A stretch of 64,000 bases of DNA from Toxorhynchites rutilus septentrionalis (GCF_029784135.1 NC_073746.1:101076515-101140514), one strand, 5' to 3'; positions 36,701 to 42,164 are shown, numbered from the stretch's first letter. Notes: generated by a model from the letters alone, not told the origin. Translations and numbers: made by a program.

Positions 36701-38914
36701 TATAGTTAGTGTAATAAGATTTTTTATAACATACGCTCGTCAGATCAGATGCAAAGTAGAATCAACTTTAAGTGTGTTCAATTGAGTTAAATAACATCAA
36801 AGTTTAAATTAATCAACAATTCATCCACTGTCGGTCTGATTTTTTCTTTTAATGAATAAAGATTCATTCCAGAGAATGGACGATGAATTCAAAGAAATTC
36901 TGAATATTGATTTCTCAGAAAATCACTGTAATGATGCTGTAGGTTTTGGGAAAAAAATATAAACGATCATAGGATCTCTCCAAAATTCTCTCAATGGCAA
37001 GAACTACAACTGGTCAGCACAAAAAATACGAGGATAGAATTTCTGAGCTGTACGAAAAATGACGTAAGATTGTAGAACGAAACAAGAAGAATGTAGAATG
37101 AAATTTTGAAAAATAGTAAGTCTCTCCTGATTTCTTCTTGATTATTCTTTTCATTCTTCTTGATTTTCGAAAATTATAGTTGACTGGATGTGAGCATTAA
37201 TTTTCCGTTTCTGTTTGTTCCAGATTCTATGAACTTGGCGAAAGTTCTTGCGTAGTCACTACTTGCATATGAGAAACTTCCGTATGAACATTTGACTCCA
37301 ATCTGGGTAGATATTTGATTTTATTACGTTGATATTCTCATTACTTGAAAAGCCGAAAATTTTTCTAACGACTTTGACTTTGTGTACAGATTTGCGTTAT
37401 GTAACTTGAGGGAGAGGGGGGTTTGTCTTGCGTTACTTTTTGTTACATAGGGAGGGGGTGTCCAAAAATCGCATTTTTAGCGTTACGTAATTTGTGCACG
37501 ACGCCTTATAGAACGGCTTCAACCGATGCGTTTAATATCATTTTTCGAAATAAACTACATTCTCCTCGACTGAAATGTGAAAATTTTCATTTTCTATCTA
37601 CATGCAACAATTTTTCATTACGAATATTCTGATTCTCCTTATTCGTTGATTTTTGGCTGAATATATTCAATTAACGCCCTATATAAAATGTTTGACATAT
37701 CTGCAGATATTTGAGAGAAACTAACACTACCTGGAATTCTTCATAGTCTACCCTGCAATATTACCGAACCTTAACTAAAACGTTCCAGCTTCAGTGAATG
37801 AATGATAAATCGATTCGAGCAGCGAGCAACATTTTCCGTAAATGGAACCGGGAGAAATATAGCTTTCCACCTACGTTGGAAAAAAAAGCTTAACGACAAT
37901 TCCAATTCATCGAAGTACAATAAAGTTATTAGCAATAACTCTGACTCCAACCGAGGGTTTTTTTCATCTAACGATAATATTATTTTTATTCTTCTTTCTC
38001 CCATCTTCAATAGCGCACATAAATCATATTAGACAGATTGCCGGGATCGATCATGTGGGGCTCGGAGCCGGATACGATGGCATTAATTTGTAAGTAATTT
38101 AATTCATTTTAAATACAATATTTTTTTCCCTCGCTCGCTTTTCACTTCTCTCACTCTCGAGCTTGCTGGACGGGACATTGCAATGAGAATTGTGTTCCGT
38201 CAGCATTTTCCACCCCGCGTCTGCGGACAATTTGGGAAATACGTAGAATAAGTAGAATGAACTGAATGCACGTTTGCTGGAATTTGAATTGAATATTTGC
38301 CAATTGTTGGTCGCCTGGTTGGTGGTTTGCATTCGGGAAACGTAAATATTTATTCGTTTCGCATTAATAAGGTCCACAGCTGCCAACCAAATTTGACTCA
38401 AATGAATTTCTCGAATCCACAGTATCGCACAAATAAACTCAAATTTGAAGTACCTGCCTGCGGCTACAGCGCACTTGAACCAGTAGACAGACTTCCTTCC
38501 TTCACACTCGGGGCATTATCGTAAAAAACCCGGAGCGGCTATTTACACTACCACACACTCATGTCGAGCTCGGAATGAGCAAATTGTTCTGGGAAATATT
38601 ATTCACCATATTTTGTTTTTTTTTTTCTCGTTTCCACTCACACGCTTTCCCATCTCCCATTGGGTCCACCCCTCCAAAGCACGCCGCGTGATCTCGAGGA
38701 TGTGGGCAGTTATCCGCGGCTTTTCGCCGAGCTGCTTGGCAACGGCTGGACGGCGGAGGAGTTGGAGAAGCTGGCTGGCCGCAATTTGCTGCGGGTGCTG
38801 GAGGAAGTCGAAAAAGTTCGCGATAATCAACGGCTGTCCGGCGTACGGCCGTACGAGGACATTCCGGTGGCGCTGCGGGCCGACGAACACTTCAACTGTA
38901 CAACCAACAGTTAA
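659..38914 (+). CDS. Membrane dipeptidase-like protein (M19 family), 3' five exons, probable pseudoenzyme
   Basis: This is the C-terminal 308 residues of a renal/membrane dipeptidase homologue, assembled from five exons totalling 927 nt including the stop (exactly 309 codons). Family signatures, by residue of the fragment: FWAAYVPC (1-8), IGVEGGHS (59-66, with the Glu zinc ligand at 62), TPWAD (93-97), VIFSHSSA (152-159, zinc-ligand His at 156), SSRNV (165-169, substrate Arg at 167), VMVNFYN (184-190), DGIN (227-230) and GLEDV-like DLEDVGSYP (235-243). Active M19 enzymes cleave dipeptides at a binuclear zinc site and are usually secreted or GPI-anchored. Against the human enzyme as I recall it (mature numbering), His152 is Ser89, zinc-ligand His198 is Lys135 and Asp288 is Gly225. 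Catalysis is therefore doubtful. The N-terminal exons with the HxD motif lie outside the window. The family call is firm; lack of activity is inference. Confidence 0.93.
792..1231 (+). other. Short intron between exons A and B
   Basis: This 440-nt intron has GT/AG borders. A short trinucleotide run (TGC/CTG units) lies at about 1193-1214, just before the acceptor. No gene is seen in it. Confidence 0.7.
1232..1452 (+). CDS. Dipeptidase-like exon B
   Basis: The acceptor AG is at 1230-1231 and the split codon G|AT gives Asp45. The exon encodes residues 45-118, including IGVEGGHS with the retained Glu zinc ligand, the [18 protein letters not shown] strand-helix, and TPWAD. The family has a His just before this last block (THSCNTPWAD); here it reads [10 protein letters not shown], so that His is Ser89. 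The exon ends after AAG with a strong GTGAGT donor at 1453 (phase 0). A reading frame runs on past the donor but loses all family resemblance there. Confidence 0.93.
1845..2345 (+). repeat. Interspersed repeat R1, copy 1
   Basis: This AT-rich repeat shares long stretches with 13165-13524 (same orientation) and with 33238-33560 plus 31575-31751 (opposite orientation, split by a Helitron). Shared landmarks include GAAATCGTCC, CTCAAGCGTAACTTTTGAAA, GTATCGATTTT, TATCTCAAAAACTA and, further on, GTAGAAAATTCAAAA. The short ORFs inside are frames of the repeat, not genes. The class of element is not clear. Confidence 0.75.
2643..4002. mobile_element. TTGACGTAG-ended element, copy E1 with its one-sided hairpin
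   Basis: A 21-bp imperfect palindrome at 2643-2663 (arms GGTTGTGTT and GACACGACC) is followed by 6 nt (GCATAG) and the element end TTGACGTAGGATTCCGTTAG from 2670. The far end at about 3985-4002 is the inverted match (TAATCCTACGTCAA). The interior has two or three degenerate units of about 100 bp (3540-3725) that recur at 51530-51810. No transposase is visible. It looks non-autonomous. Confidence 0.7.
4293..5891 (-). mobile_element. hAT transposon, decayed, with 8-bp target duplication
   Basis: The ends are CAGGGTTACCAC at 4293 and its inverted match GTGGCAACCCTG finishing at 5891. Both ends carry subterminal clusters of CTGTA-type motifs. The flanking 8 bp are acaatgat (4285-4292) and aaaatgat (5892-5899), 7 of 8 identical, as expected for hAT. 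The element sits inside the left arm of the foldback repeat, whose other arm preserves the uninterrupted sequence. Confidence 0.85.
4717..5105 (-). pseudogene. hAT transposase C-terminal remnant
   Basis: On the minus strand one frame (5105 to 4869) encodes an acidic helical segment starting [19 protein letters not shown] second frame (4920 to 4717) encodes [20 protein letters not shown], followed by SFVRHVLRL. The latter is the hAT C-terminal dimerisation pattern, a tryptophan helix followed by YP-L-F, V and L-LP positions. The expected LPHSSA-type ending has decayed to LRKAYA. The two frames may have been joined by a small intron (donor-like GTAATA near 4935). A lysine- and glutamate-rich frame at 4693-4442 could be the former C-terminal tail. 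The RNase H-fold catalytic part is absent, so this is not functional. Confidence 0.7.
7740..8050 (+). repeat. Partial copy of CCATTCCATG-ended repeat
   Basis: The stretch ends in ACCACCCTAAAATGGAAATG followed by GGCACCCTAATG. The same block occurs in the full element at 22709-24108 and in 52150-52540. It breaks off where a mariner fragment begins at 8051. Confidence 0.65.
8051..8374 (+). pseudogene. Mariner transposase C-terminal fragment
   Basis: An open frame encodes [20 protein letters not shown], then [20 protein letters not shown] and a helical C-terminus ending at a stop at 8374. There are 34 residues between the Asp of HDNAPAH and the Asp of LAPAD, the DD34D spacing of mariner transposases. 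Everything N-terminal, including the first catalytic Asp and the DNA-binding domain, is missing. No TIR is seen. It differs clearly from the mariner at 8886-10134 (FFLF instead of YHLF), so it is an independent lineage. Confidence 0.85.
8886..10134 (-). mobile_element. Nearly complete mariner transposon (DD34D)
   Basis: The element is 1249 bp with inverted ends TTAGGCTGTCAAAAAAGTCC (8886) and GGACTTTTTTGACAGCCTAA (to 10134). It is bounded on both sides by TA (8884-8885 and 10135-10136), the duplicated target typical of mariner. One transposase gene on the minus strand fills it and carries a single obvious lesion. Confidence 0.95.
8963..9951 (-). pseudogene. Mariner transposase with one frameshift
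   Basis: The likely start is the ATG at 9951 ([20 protein letters not shown]). The paired helix-turn-helix part runs to about residue 110. The catalytic region has [12 protein letters not shown] (first Asp), [11 protein letters not shown] (second Asp) and, 34 residues on, [10 protein letters not shown] (third Asp), with [12 protein letters not shown] intact. The first frame ends at a stop at 9391-9393 after KVLLCVW. The second frame (9403 to 8963) continues with [20 protein letters not shown]. Between them the usual WDWKG-type residues are missing, so a deletion of a dozen or so bases broke the frame. The C-terminus (QNGAYLT) is complete. An upstream in-frame ATG at 10002 is less family-like. 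Confidence 0.92.
10141..11170 (+). mobile_element. Non-autonomous Helitron with triplicated 5' module
   Basis: It begins TCTATATAAATAAAAATG at 10141 and ends CTAGT at 11166-11170, followed by T. These are the terminal marks of Helitrons (TC start, CTRRT end, insertion between A and T). The GTTCGTCGGGTCAG block just before the end is typical. The 5' start recurs at 10462 and 10779, so the first two modules are about 320 bp each (repeating GGAAAATTTTCGG, CTGAAGGAAGGTCGGAAAA, GTTAGTCC and AAGTGGAAATGGATTTTCAG). Only the third runs through to the 3' end. No Rep/helicase is encoded. Confidence 0.8.
13165..13524 (+). repeat. Interspersed repeat R1, copy 2
   Basis: It matches 1845-2150 in the same orientation and is cut off at 13525 by a TTGACGTAG-ended element. 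Shared blocks are CTCAAGCGTAACTTTTGAAA, GCGTATCGATTTT and TTTACACTGAGGAAAAAAA. Confidence 0.75.
13936..14073 (-). CDS. Small divergent ORF inside element E2
   Basis: A 45-codon frame starts at an ATG at 14073 ([20 protein letters not shown]) and runs head-to-head with the plus-strand ORF at 14126, 52 bp away. It is lysine- and arginine-rich with no known domain. It may be the 5' piece of a spliced gene or chance. Confidence is low. Confidence 0.2.
   Translation of the reverse strand: MNSDKNKLKKPNDDIQVGLPLVGSNLRSKRRESKVNWITQQSDAE
14126..14497 (+). CDS. Unidentified ORF inside element E2
   Basis: The start ATG at 14126 gives [20 protein letters not shown] and a polar, charged, low-complexity protein of about 123 residues, rich in Ser, Asn, Ala, Glu and Arg, with no domain I recognise. 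GC content and codon use are higher than in the surrounding AT-rich DNA, which suggests former or present coding. The last part (after about 14440) enters sequence shared with other copies of the element, so the true 3' end may be elsewhere or spliced. It could be a gag-like or other transposon protein, or a captured host fragment. It is uncertain whether it is expressed. Confidence 0.35.
   Translation: MSKKKGKAGSSPAKNERIARDIKISRQTSSNDARDVGAVKDARTEPSLRECDTASNNSEVGDLGASVENVNAVTQAAPQNQAPPAGGESHQRIRIDGCYSREQAVWHNSAFFQAVNIVCFPSS
15060..15450 (+). repeat. Interspersed repeat T, copy 1
   Basis: It matches 62110-62440 in the same orientation: TTTTGCATCAGGAATCAAGT, GAAATGTGGATTGAA, AAGAGGCAGATTTGTATTCA, then GTCATCCTCGCT and AGTCGAAGCGAAGCTGCTG. 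Neither copy has transposon ends or coding capacity that I can identify. It starts just after the E2 hairpin. Confidence 0.6.
15927..16461 (+). pseudogene. Tc1-like transposase remnant
   Basis: The N-terminal part is in broken frames (GRGYNLT, then [18 protein letters not shown] across 15927-16010). The continuous frame from 16024 gives [40 protein letters not shown] (the TDE motif with the first catalytic Asp), and [20 protein letters not shown]. This is typical Tc1, with several substitutions at normally fixed positions (MYG for VWG). The protein stops after [14 protein letters not shown], so the last two catalytic acidic residues are lost. No TIR could be assigned. Confidence 0.85.
16553..17723. 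mobile_element. pogo-like MITE with ACTTCGATATAACGT ends
   Basis: The left end is TACATGGTAACTTCGATATA (16552 on). The right end is the inverse of TACAGTGGAACTTCGATATA (finishing about 17723), each followed by further inverted ATAACGTAC-like motifs. Such ends are common in pogo/Tigger-related elements. No transposase frame is seen within the 1.17 kb. Confidence 0.65.
19036..19975 (-). repeat. Tandem duplication of 3' exons (about 505-bp unit)
   Basis: Bases 19036-19460 and 19541-19975 are diverged copies in the same orientation. Both contain TCTCATTG, the CAGAAACrCGCT block, CCTGGGGCAGG, a GATCGGACA block and the FDLTR exon with its polypyrimidine tract. The downstream copy lost the acceptor AG (ACAA for ACAG) before the exon. 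Confidence 0.7.
19036..20252 (-). pseudogene. Decayed exons of an unidentified eukaryotic gene
   Basis: Read on the minus strand, the pieces are exon-like with splice signals. At 20225-20175 lies [17 protein letters not shown], ending at GTAAGT. At 20157-20106 lies [16 protein letters not shown], with donor GTGGGT. After an acceptor at about 20043 comes [20 protein letters not shown] plus [10 protein letters not shown]. At 19873 and again at 19368 comes [20 protein letters not shown] or its sister [20 protein letters not shown]. Last come two copies of an end reading [17 protein letters not shown] (19130-19055) with a stop. The first intron is only 17 bp (GTAAGT to CAG), too short to splice, and the 3' exons carry stops. 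I do not recognise the family. It is probably a dead, partly duplicated copy of a host gene. Confidence 0.5.
20926..21187 (+). CDS. Dipeptidase-like exon C
   Basis: The acceptor is catttcag ending at 20925. The exon is in phase 0 and encodes residues 119-205 plus one base, with donor GTAAGT at 21188 (phase 1). It carries the segment that in the human enzyme reads IDLAHVS and holds a zinc-ligand His. Here it reads VDLSKSS, with Lys135 at that position. The second His ligand (FSHSSA, His156) and the substrate-contacting Arg (SSRNV, Arg167) are kept. The preceding intron is 19.5 kb. Confidence 0.94.
22709..24108. mobile_element. CCATTCCATG-ended inverted-repeat element, full copy
   Basis: The left end CAGCCATTCCATGTCAAACC (22710) and the right end GGTTTGGCATGGAATGGCTG (to 24108) are inverted, as are the following blocks (AACATTAGACCCGTG, CCATTTTAGGGTGGTCC). 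The interior repeats GATCGACATATCAAATTAAA and its inverse several times. It is AT-rich and non-coding. Parts recur at 7740-8050, 50930-51180 and 52150-52540. Confidence 0.8.
24111..25215 (+). mobile_element. Non-autonomous Helitron, copy 2
   Basis: It starts TCTATATAAATAAAAATG at 24111, directly after the previous element, and continues with TCTGTCTGTCTG, GACTCGGAAACTACTGAA and degenerate units of about 130 bp (GAAACACAAATTT, GAGAATTAATCAAGCAAATG, GTTTTAGGGTACAATAAATG) shared with 31752-33237. The 3' block GGCGAAGTTCGTCGGGTT lies at about 25191, but the final CTAGT has decayed. A hairpin-plus-TTGACG module (24832-25120) is inserted within it. Confidence 0.7.
24832..25120. repeat. Truncated hairpin/TTGACG element inside Helitron 2
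   Basis: The hairpin at 24832-24852 (arms GGTTATATC and GATATAACC) is followed by 6 nt and TTGACGTGGGACTATCG. The remainder (GAATGAAACAATTT, GCATTTTGCCTAATCATCAA, ACGGTATGCGTAGAG) matches 51230-51475. Confidence 0.6.
25640..25960 (+). repeat. Interspersed repeat V, copy 1
   Basis: It matches 45655-45910 in the same orientation: GTATGTTTGTAACATG, GAAATTTGGAACACACCTTT, ATCTCTGCAGTCA, TATAAAACTGCGTATT and CTACAAAATGGCGGAT. It has no coding capacity. The class is unknown. Confidence 0.65.
26463..28378. mobile_element. PIF/Harbinger-like deletion derivative
   Basis: The ends are inverted over about 100 bp: GGGCCCTATTATAGAAATCG at 26463 and its inverse finishing at 28378. A second inverted TATAGAAATCGAG motif lies further in on each side. 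Inside is a Myb/SANT-like relict of the type that PIF/Harbinger elements encode next to the transposase. The transposase itself is missing. I do not see a clean 3-bp target duplication at the ends as I placed them. Confidence 0.65.
26852..27345 (+). pseudogene. Myb/SANT-like protein relict of Harbinger element
   Basis: The probable start ATG at 26852 reads [14 protein letters not shown] frameshift near 26893 then moves to the frame that gives [37 protein letters not shown] and GSEWQK. Donor GTAAGT is at 27037 and the acceptor ends at 27263. The next exon gives IWIAMR and a premature stop. Beyond it, in shifted frames, comes [12 protein letters not shown], a characteristic tail of these Myb/SANT-like (zeste-type) DNA-binding proteins. 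The domain spans roughly the KEKWEEF to WQKIW segment. The frameshift and stop make it non-functional. Confidence 0.65.
31575..31751 (-). repeat. Interspersed repeat R1, copy 3, distal part
   Basis: The reverse complement matches 2195-2300 of copy 1 (GTAGAAAATTCAAAA, GATGGTGAAACTATTTT, CTTTGTGGAACAT). The rest of this copy lies at 33238-33560, beyond the inserted Helitron. Confidence 0.7.
31752..33237 (+). mobile_element. Full-length non-autonomous Helitron, copy 3
   Basis: It starts TCTATATATATAAAAATGG after A at 31751 and ends CTAGT at 33233-33237 before T. Internally it has at least five diverged units of about 110-135 bp (31906-32480) with GAGGCTGCCATACAAATGAA, ATTACTCGAGAATTAATCAA and GGTTTTAGGGTGCAATAAAT. 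The 3' part (32650-33237) resembles the Helitron at 10141, including a second internal start-like motif near 32840, so the element is chimeric. No Rep/helicase is present. Confidence 0.85.
33238..33560 (-). repeat. Interspersed repeat R1, copy 3, proximal part
   Basis: The reverse complement matches 1845-2130: the inverse of CAGCAATTGGAAATTTTT, then CTCAAGCGTAACTTTT, GCGTATCGATTTT, TCTCAAAAACTAT and CTAAGACACTATTT-like blocks. The long plus-strand ORF here (33428-33817) is antisense to the repeat and is not a gene. Confidence 0.75.
33826..34040 (+). mobile_element. tRNA-derived SINE
   Basis: The head has an RNA polymerase III A box (TGGTGTAGTGGTAAC, about 33838-33852) and a B box-like GAGTTCAATTCTC about 30 nt further (33878-33890), the spacing of a tRNA-derived promoter. 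The cloverleaf is degenerate, so it is not a working tRNA gene. The body (CCGACCACGTCATTATAGTC, GGGAAGGGAAGGAATG) resembles mosquito tRNA-SINEs in layout. It abuts the TIR element at 34044. Confidence 0.75.
34194..34895 (+). pseudogene. Decayed unknown transposon-borne protein
   Basis: Plus-strand frames joined across stops and shifts give [20 protein letters not shown] and PINAFGISP (34194-34280). Then come [40 protein letters not shown] and HEGSHLD. These are followed by [20 protein letters not shown] (about 34625-34680) and [17 protein letters not shown] with a C-x4-CC motif (34718-34770). Together these look like one protein with a histidine/cysteine motif set, similar in my memory to uncharacterised proteins repeated in insect and cnidarian genomes. 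The function is unknown. At least two frameshifts and several stops make it dead. The final part dissolves into CCTGATTTTT-rich sequence. Confidence 0.45.
35103..36436 (+). mobile_element. Mariner-like (DD41D) transposon, damaged
   Basis: The left end is TACAGGGTGGGCCATTTAAAGTG. The right end contains the inverse CACTTTAAATGGCCCAC twice in tandem (36407-36440) but lacks the outer CCTGTA, so that end is rearranged. One transposase gene fills it. It is nested in the TTA-flanked element at 34044-37505. Confidence 0.8.
35219..36311 (+). pseudogene. DD41D transposase with at least three frameshifts
   Basis: The start ATG at 35219 gives [20 protein letters not shown], the first helix-turn-helix. 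The second lies around [17 protein letters not shown]. After a break near 35600 the frame gives [20 protein letters not shown] (first catalytic Asp) and [11 protein letters not shown] (second). A break near 35990 leads to [20 protein letters not shown] and [15 protein letters not shown] (third Asp). A T-run near 36105 shifts again to [12 protein letters not shown] and a C-terminus ending DIIIKK with a stop at 36309-36311. After repairing the frames I count 41 residues between the second and third Asp, the DD41D (rosa-like) spacing. It is not functional as it stands. Confidence 0.85.
38014..38089 (+). CDS. Dipeptidase-like exon D
   Basis: This short exon of 76 nt lies between acceptor ttcaatag (ending 38013) and donor GTAAGT at 38090. 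It encodes Ala206 (split), then [10 protein letters not shown] and [12 protein letters not shown], finishing in phase 2. The family consensus is GFGGDFDG, where the first Asp contacts substrate and water; here that residue is Gly225. The phase fits both neighbouring exons. Confidence 0.92.
38680..38914 (+). CDS. Dipeptidase-like terminal exon E with stop
   Basis: The acceptor is ctccaaag ending at 38679. The first base completes Phe231, followed by [19 protein letters not shown], the conserved [12 protein letters not shown] helix, and a Cys near the end (HFNC) that matches a C-terminal Cys region in the human protein. The stop is TAA at 38912-38914. No hydrophobic GPI-signal tail follows. Either this isoform is secreted, or another 3' exon is used by splicing within the exon at a weak GT near 38898. 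I saw no tail exon downstream. Confidence 0.92.
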
Positions 38915-39850
38915 TGAACTGGGGCGTCCTGGCGTCCTGCTCATGTGAGCACCTCTGTGACGACTGAGACGAGCGATCGAGCCCGACCGATGGCGGAACG
39001 GTCGCTACTGCTAATCAATACTACTACTACTACTGGACACTCTACACTCCACTACTAGGTACATTTTAGAGTTTTAGGATATTATATATATTTTTTCAAA
39101 GAAGTGAATATCTCCATGAGAAATGCCTTTCAAAGTATATATTTAATGAGGGTAGTAGCGAAAAAAAACAGTTATGTTGTTTGCGTTGGAAAAGTATCTC
39201 CTTATCTCTCTCTCTCTCCGTTAAAAAAGGGAATAATAATGGTATACAATAATAGAAAAGCAAGAGAAATCTAGCATTAAGTCTAATCCGGGGGAAAGCT
39301 GGATAAAGCGAAGAAGATGTGAGAATAACCCAGCAGCACGATATACACCACACAGCACACCTACACAGTCGGTATCAGACATCAACCTTTGGTTACCATG
39401 CAAGTATGAGGTTTCTGTTGTTTTCCCTCTGGCTGAGCCCGATGAGGAAAAAGAATGGGGAGCAAACGAATCACATTAGTGATTAATGAAAGCCCTCAAG
39501 GGCGAACAAACGTTCAGCGCTTTGGATGCTTGGTTAGGGAGAGTATCTTTTTTGTTGTTGTTGCTGTGGCCAACTTCAACGAATTAAGCTTGGGTGGCTA
39601 AATATTATCTACCACGTCTCGTGAACGCATGCAAAAAGATAATTGAGCTTGTAAATGTTTTGCGTATAAGCATTATCGTGTAAACTGGCGCGATTAAATG
39701 AAGAGATGCGAGTGTAAGCGGAGATTTTTTCTTTCGTTTCTAATTGTGTTATGTTTTCAACATTTGTCTCAAAATCATGGTTTCGTGATACATAGTATTT
39801 GAAAAATATTGAATGCTTTAATTAAGGGTTGAAAAATCAGGAATATGTTA
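38915..39850 (+). other. 3' UTR and flanking sequence of the dipeptidase-like gene
   Basis: This follows directly after the stop codon. It contains a short CTA/ACT trinucleotide run near 39018-39036 and a TCTCTC tract near 39205. I see no unambiguous AATAAA close to the stop, so the poly(A) site is not placed. A candidate ATTAAA lies near 39691. Confidence 0.4.
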
Positions 39851-39989
39851 ATACCTTCTCACCCAAAAAAAACTCTTCTTCCACTAAGTTGTATCAACCA
39901 ATTAAAATTTATTGTGAAAATGATTCTATTTTTCTCATTTTTTTATCTTTGTATTGCGCAACTTTTTTTTTTGTCTTTTTTTGGGAGAC

Positions 39990-40560
39990 ATCAAATAATT
40001 ATTTAAGGGAGGACCCAGGTCTGGAAAATCTAAAAAAAATGAATTTTTGTTTTTTGCATTTCCGGGAGGCTTGTGCCTTCAGAAATGTTGTTCTAAAAGG
40101 ATTTTTCGATATTTGATCTCGTTCGAAAGTTACAGCCAAAAGTATGAAGTCACCTCAAGGGATATAGTAATGCTGCACGAATTTTAAAATGCGTTTTTCT
40201 CGAAACCATGTTATTTCAACTGGTGGTATCGATATCTCAGGATCTACTCGACCGATTTGACTGAATTTTTTTTATCAGCATGTAAAAATGAATTATCTAA
40301 GACGTTACAAAGCCGTTTTTTGATATTTTATTTTTTCGACTTCTTGAAAATCGCTATTTAGAGATTTTTCATGAAAAAATATCTTATTTTTAACAAAAAT
40401 GGCCGCCGTTTTGGCAATTCTTCGAATTTTCTAAAATCGCTATGTAACGCTTTAGGTATTATCTTAAAGTTTCAAAACATACATTGGAATTTGTTTTACG
40501 ACACCCCGTTGCTGCAGAACCGATACCACCAGCAAGGTACCGATTTTCAGACAAAAAAAA
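39990..40560 (+). repeat. Probable repeat fragment beginning GGGAGGACCC
   Basis: TTAAGGGAGGACCCAGGTCT followed by runs of T and phrases such as ATTTCCGGGAGGC and GTTCGAAAGTTACAGCC looks like the end of an AT-rich interspersed repeat. I see only one end and no second copy in the window. Confidence 0.3.
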
Positions 40561-41177
40561 AACAATTCAATTGTGATTTATGCATCCTAACTCAAATGAT
40601 GACATGAGTGACCAATTGTCACATGATGCTGTTACCATAGGATTTTCCTTGTTTCATTCGAAACAATGATTACAAATTGAGTTTGAAGATTGAATTGTGT
40701 AATTATACATATCAGTATCTTCATTCCTTAAGATATTCGTAGTTTAGTACAAATACCGTCTTTTTTCACTGAACCTACAATAATAAAATCAATAAATCCT
40801 GACTCAAGGTCAGGATTTATAATGGGTTTTTAGCAAAGCTTTACTGATGACTGCATGGCGGTACTTTTATTCATGTTTCAGTTATACAGTGAAACAAGCT
40901 TAGCCCTCACTATGAGCGAATTCCAAGAGTGTTGTTGATAACCTCTTTGCTGCGCCAAAATTTCCGCTTCACAATTGTCCATAAATTCCATTCAAATTAC
41001 AATGGATCGAATCCAGGACACATTGTAGGGTCTACTTTGGTAGAGAATCATGGAGCTTGAGAACAATCAAAGCTGACCCAATTGGTTGAAAGCATAACTA
41101 TGTCCTGAAAGTTAGCATTAATTTCTGTCTTTCATATCTTCCTTCGCGATTGATATTGTCTTATTTTTATTTTTTTT

Positions 41178-42164
41178 TTGACGTGGGACTTCGTCTTACA
41201 TTAAGATGTCATATCAGAAAACAGGTCACGTTTTTATGATATAAAGTTAACGTTAATCACTATTTTTGCTGCGAATGGATTTTAACGATTTGCATATCAA
41301 TCGAAACGGGAATTTCCTAAGATTTGTTTGATATGCTACACATTACAATCCCATAGTCTGTATATGGTTTAAATTGATGAAAATTGGAAGCATTCCCATT
41401 TTCCCATGCATTTGTTCTGTCCATTTGTGTGCTTTCCCGAACAGAGCTGTCAATAACGGGTAACTTATGCAGCCGCCAGAATAGAAACAAAGAAGGGAGA
41501 TAGCGAAAAGAGAATATTTGCGAAGTAAACTCTGCATATTAAGTAAGCTGTCGCTAGTGTATAAGTATTACATCTTCTCTTAGGAAAATTCTCAGAATCT
41601 TTCTGTGCCCGAAACAACAAAGGTCGCTTATTCTGCTCGTTTTGTGTTTTATGTTTCCGCTCAAGCTGTGAACTTTTAGTTGCCATTCGTATTTGCTCTC
41701 GTGCGCATCGGCTCTGTTCTGATGCAACAGGCTCCTAGCTTTGCTGACGGTTTTGACCGAGAGTCCGATTTTTCATAAACGGTCGCGATGTTTCATTTTT
41801 ATCACTGAAACGGTGTGCATCTGTTAGGCGCGTGTTTGATGCTTGTTGAATGGGAATGCACGAAAGATGCCTCTCGTTGAATACTCAGTGCAACGTGTGC
41901 ATTGATATAAAGAAACAAATTGCAACATATGACCAATTAGTGTATTGTTCTCGCAAAGGCAAGAAAGAATAATTGCTTCTCGAAATGATTCTACAAAACC
42001 ACGCAAGCCATTAAACCTTTTCAGGGTCCCTGGAACTTTTTACTGAAGGGTTATTTATGAAATTTCGACGTATTCGCAAATAATATCCGAAATGATAAAC
42101 CAACAAATTTTAAAAAAAGATTGCGTAGTCCTACGTCCTAAACGGTCGTGTCCCGGATACAACC
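41178..42164. mobile_element. TTGACGTAG-ended element, copy E5, with hairpin at its right
   Basis: The left end is TTGACGTGGGACTTCGTC. The first 280 bp match E2 (GAAAACAGGTCACGTTTTTA, GCTTTCCCGAACAGAGCTGT). The right end CGTAGTCCTACGTC finishes at 42137, followed by a 6-nt spacer and the hairpin at 42144-42164 (GGTCGTGTC and GGATACAACC arms). The interior from about 41470 to 42120 is unlike E2, E3 or E4 and has no convincing ORF. Confidence 0.65.

Larger units (their letters stand above)
34044..37505. mobile_element. 3.5-kb TIR element with TTA target duplication and nested transposon
   Basis: The ends are GGCGTCGTGCACAAATTACG (34044) and its inverse CGTAATTTGTGCACGACGCC (to 37505). They are flanked by perfect TTA copies (34041-34043 and 37506-37508). 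Both ends have G-rich (left) and GGGAGGGGG-type tracts just inside. A 3-bp TTA duplication would fit PIF/Harbinger or CACTA-like elements. No transposase is visible. The element carries a decayed gene (34194-34895) and has been split by a DD41D transposon (about 35103-36436). Confidence 0.75.
21188..38013 (+). other. Giant transposon-filled intron (16.8 kb)
   Basis: This intron is largely repeats, listed separately. Stretches without an assigned feature are about 21188-22708 (one pogo-like end at 22595-22634), 25215-25640, 28379-31574 and 37509-38013. The last two look like low-copy intronic DNA. ORFs such as those at 29582, 29970 and 30744 have no start context, domain or codon pattern that I can defend. 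Confidence 0.6.

Noticed and set aside
38603..38948. Two overlapping ORFs of 111-113 codons at the terminal exon
   Set aside because: They are other frames of the GC-rich last dipeptidase exon, which has its own well-supported frame.
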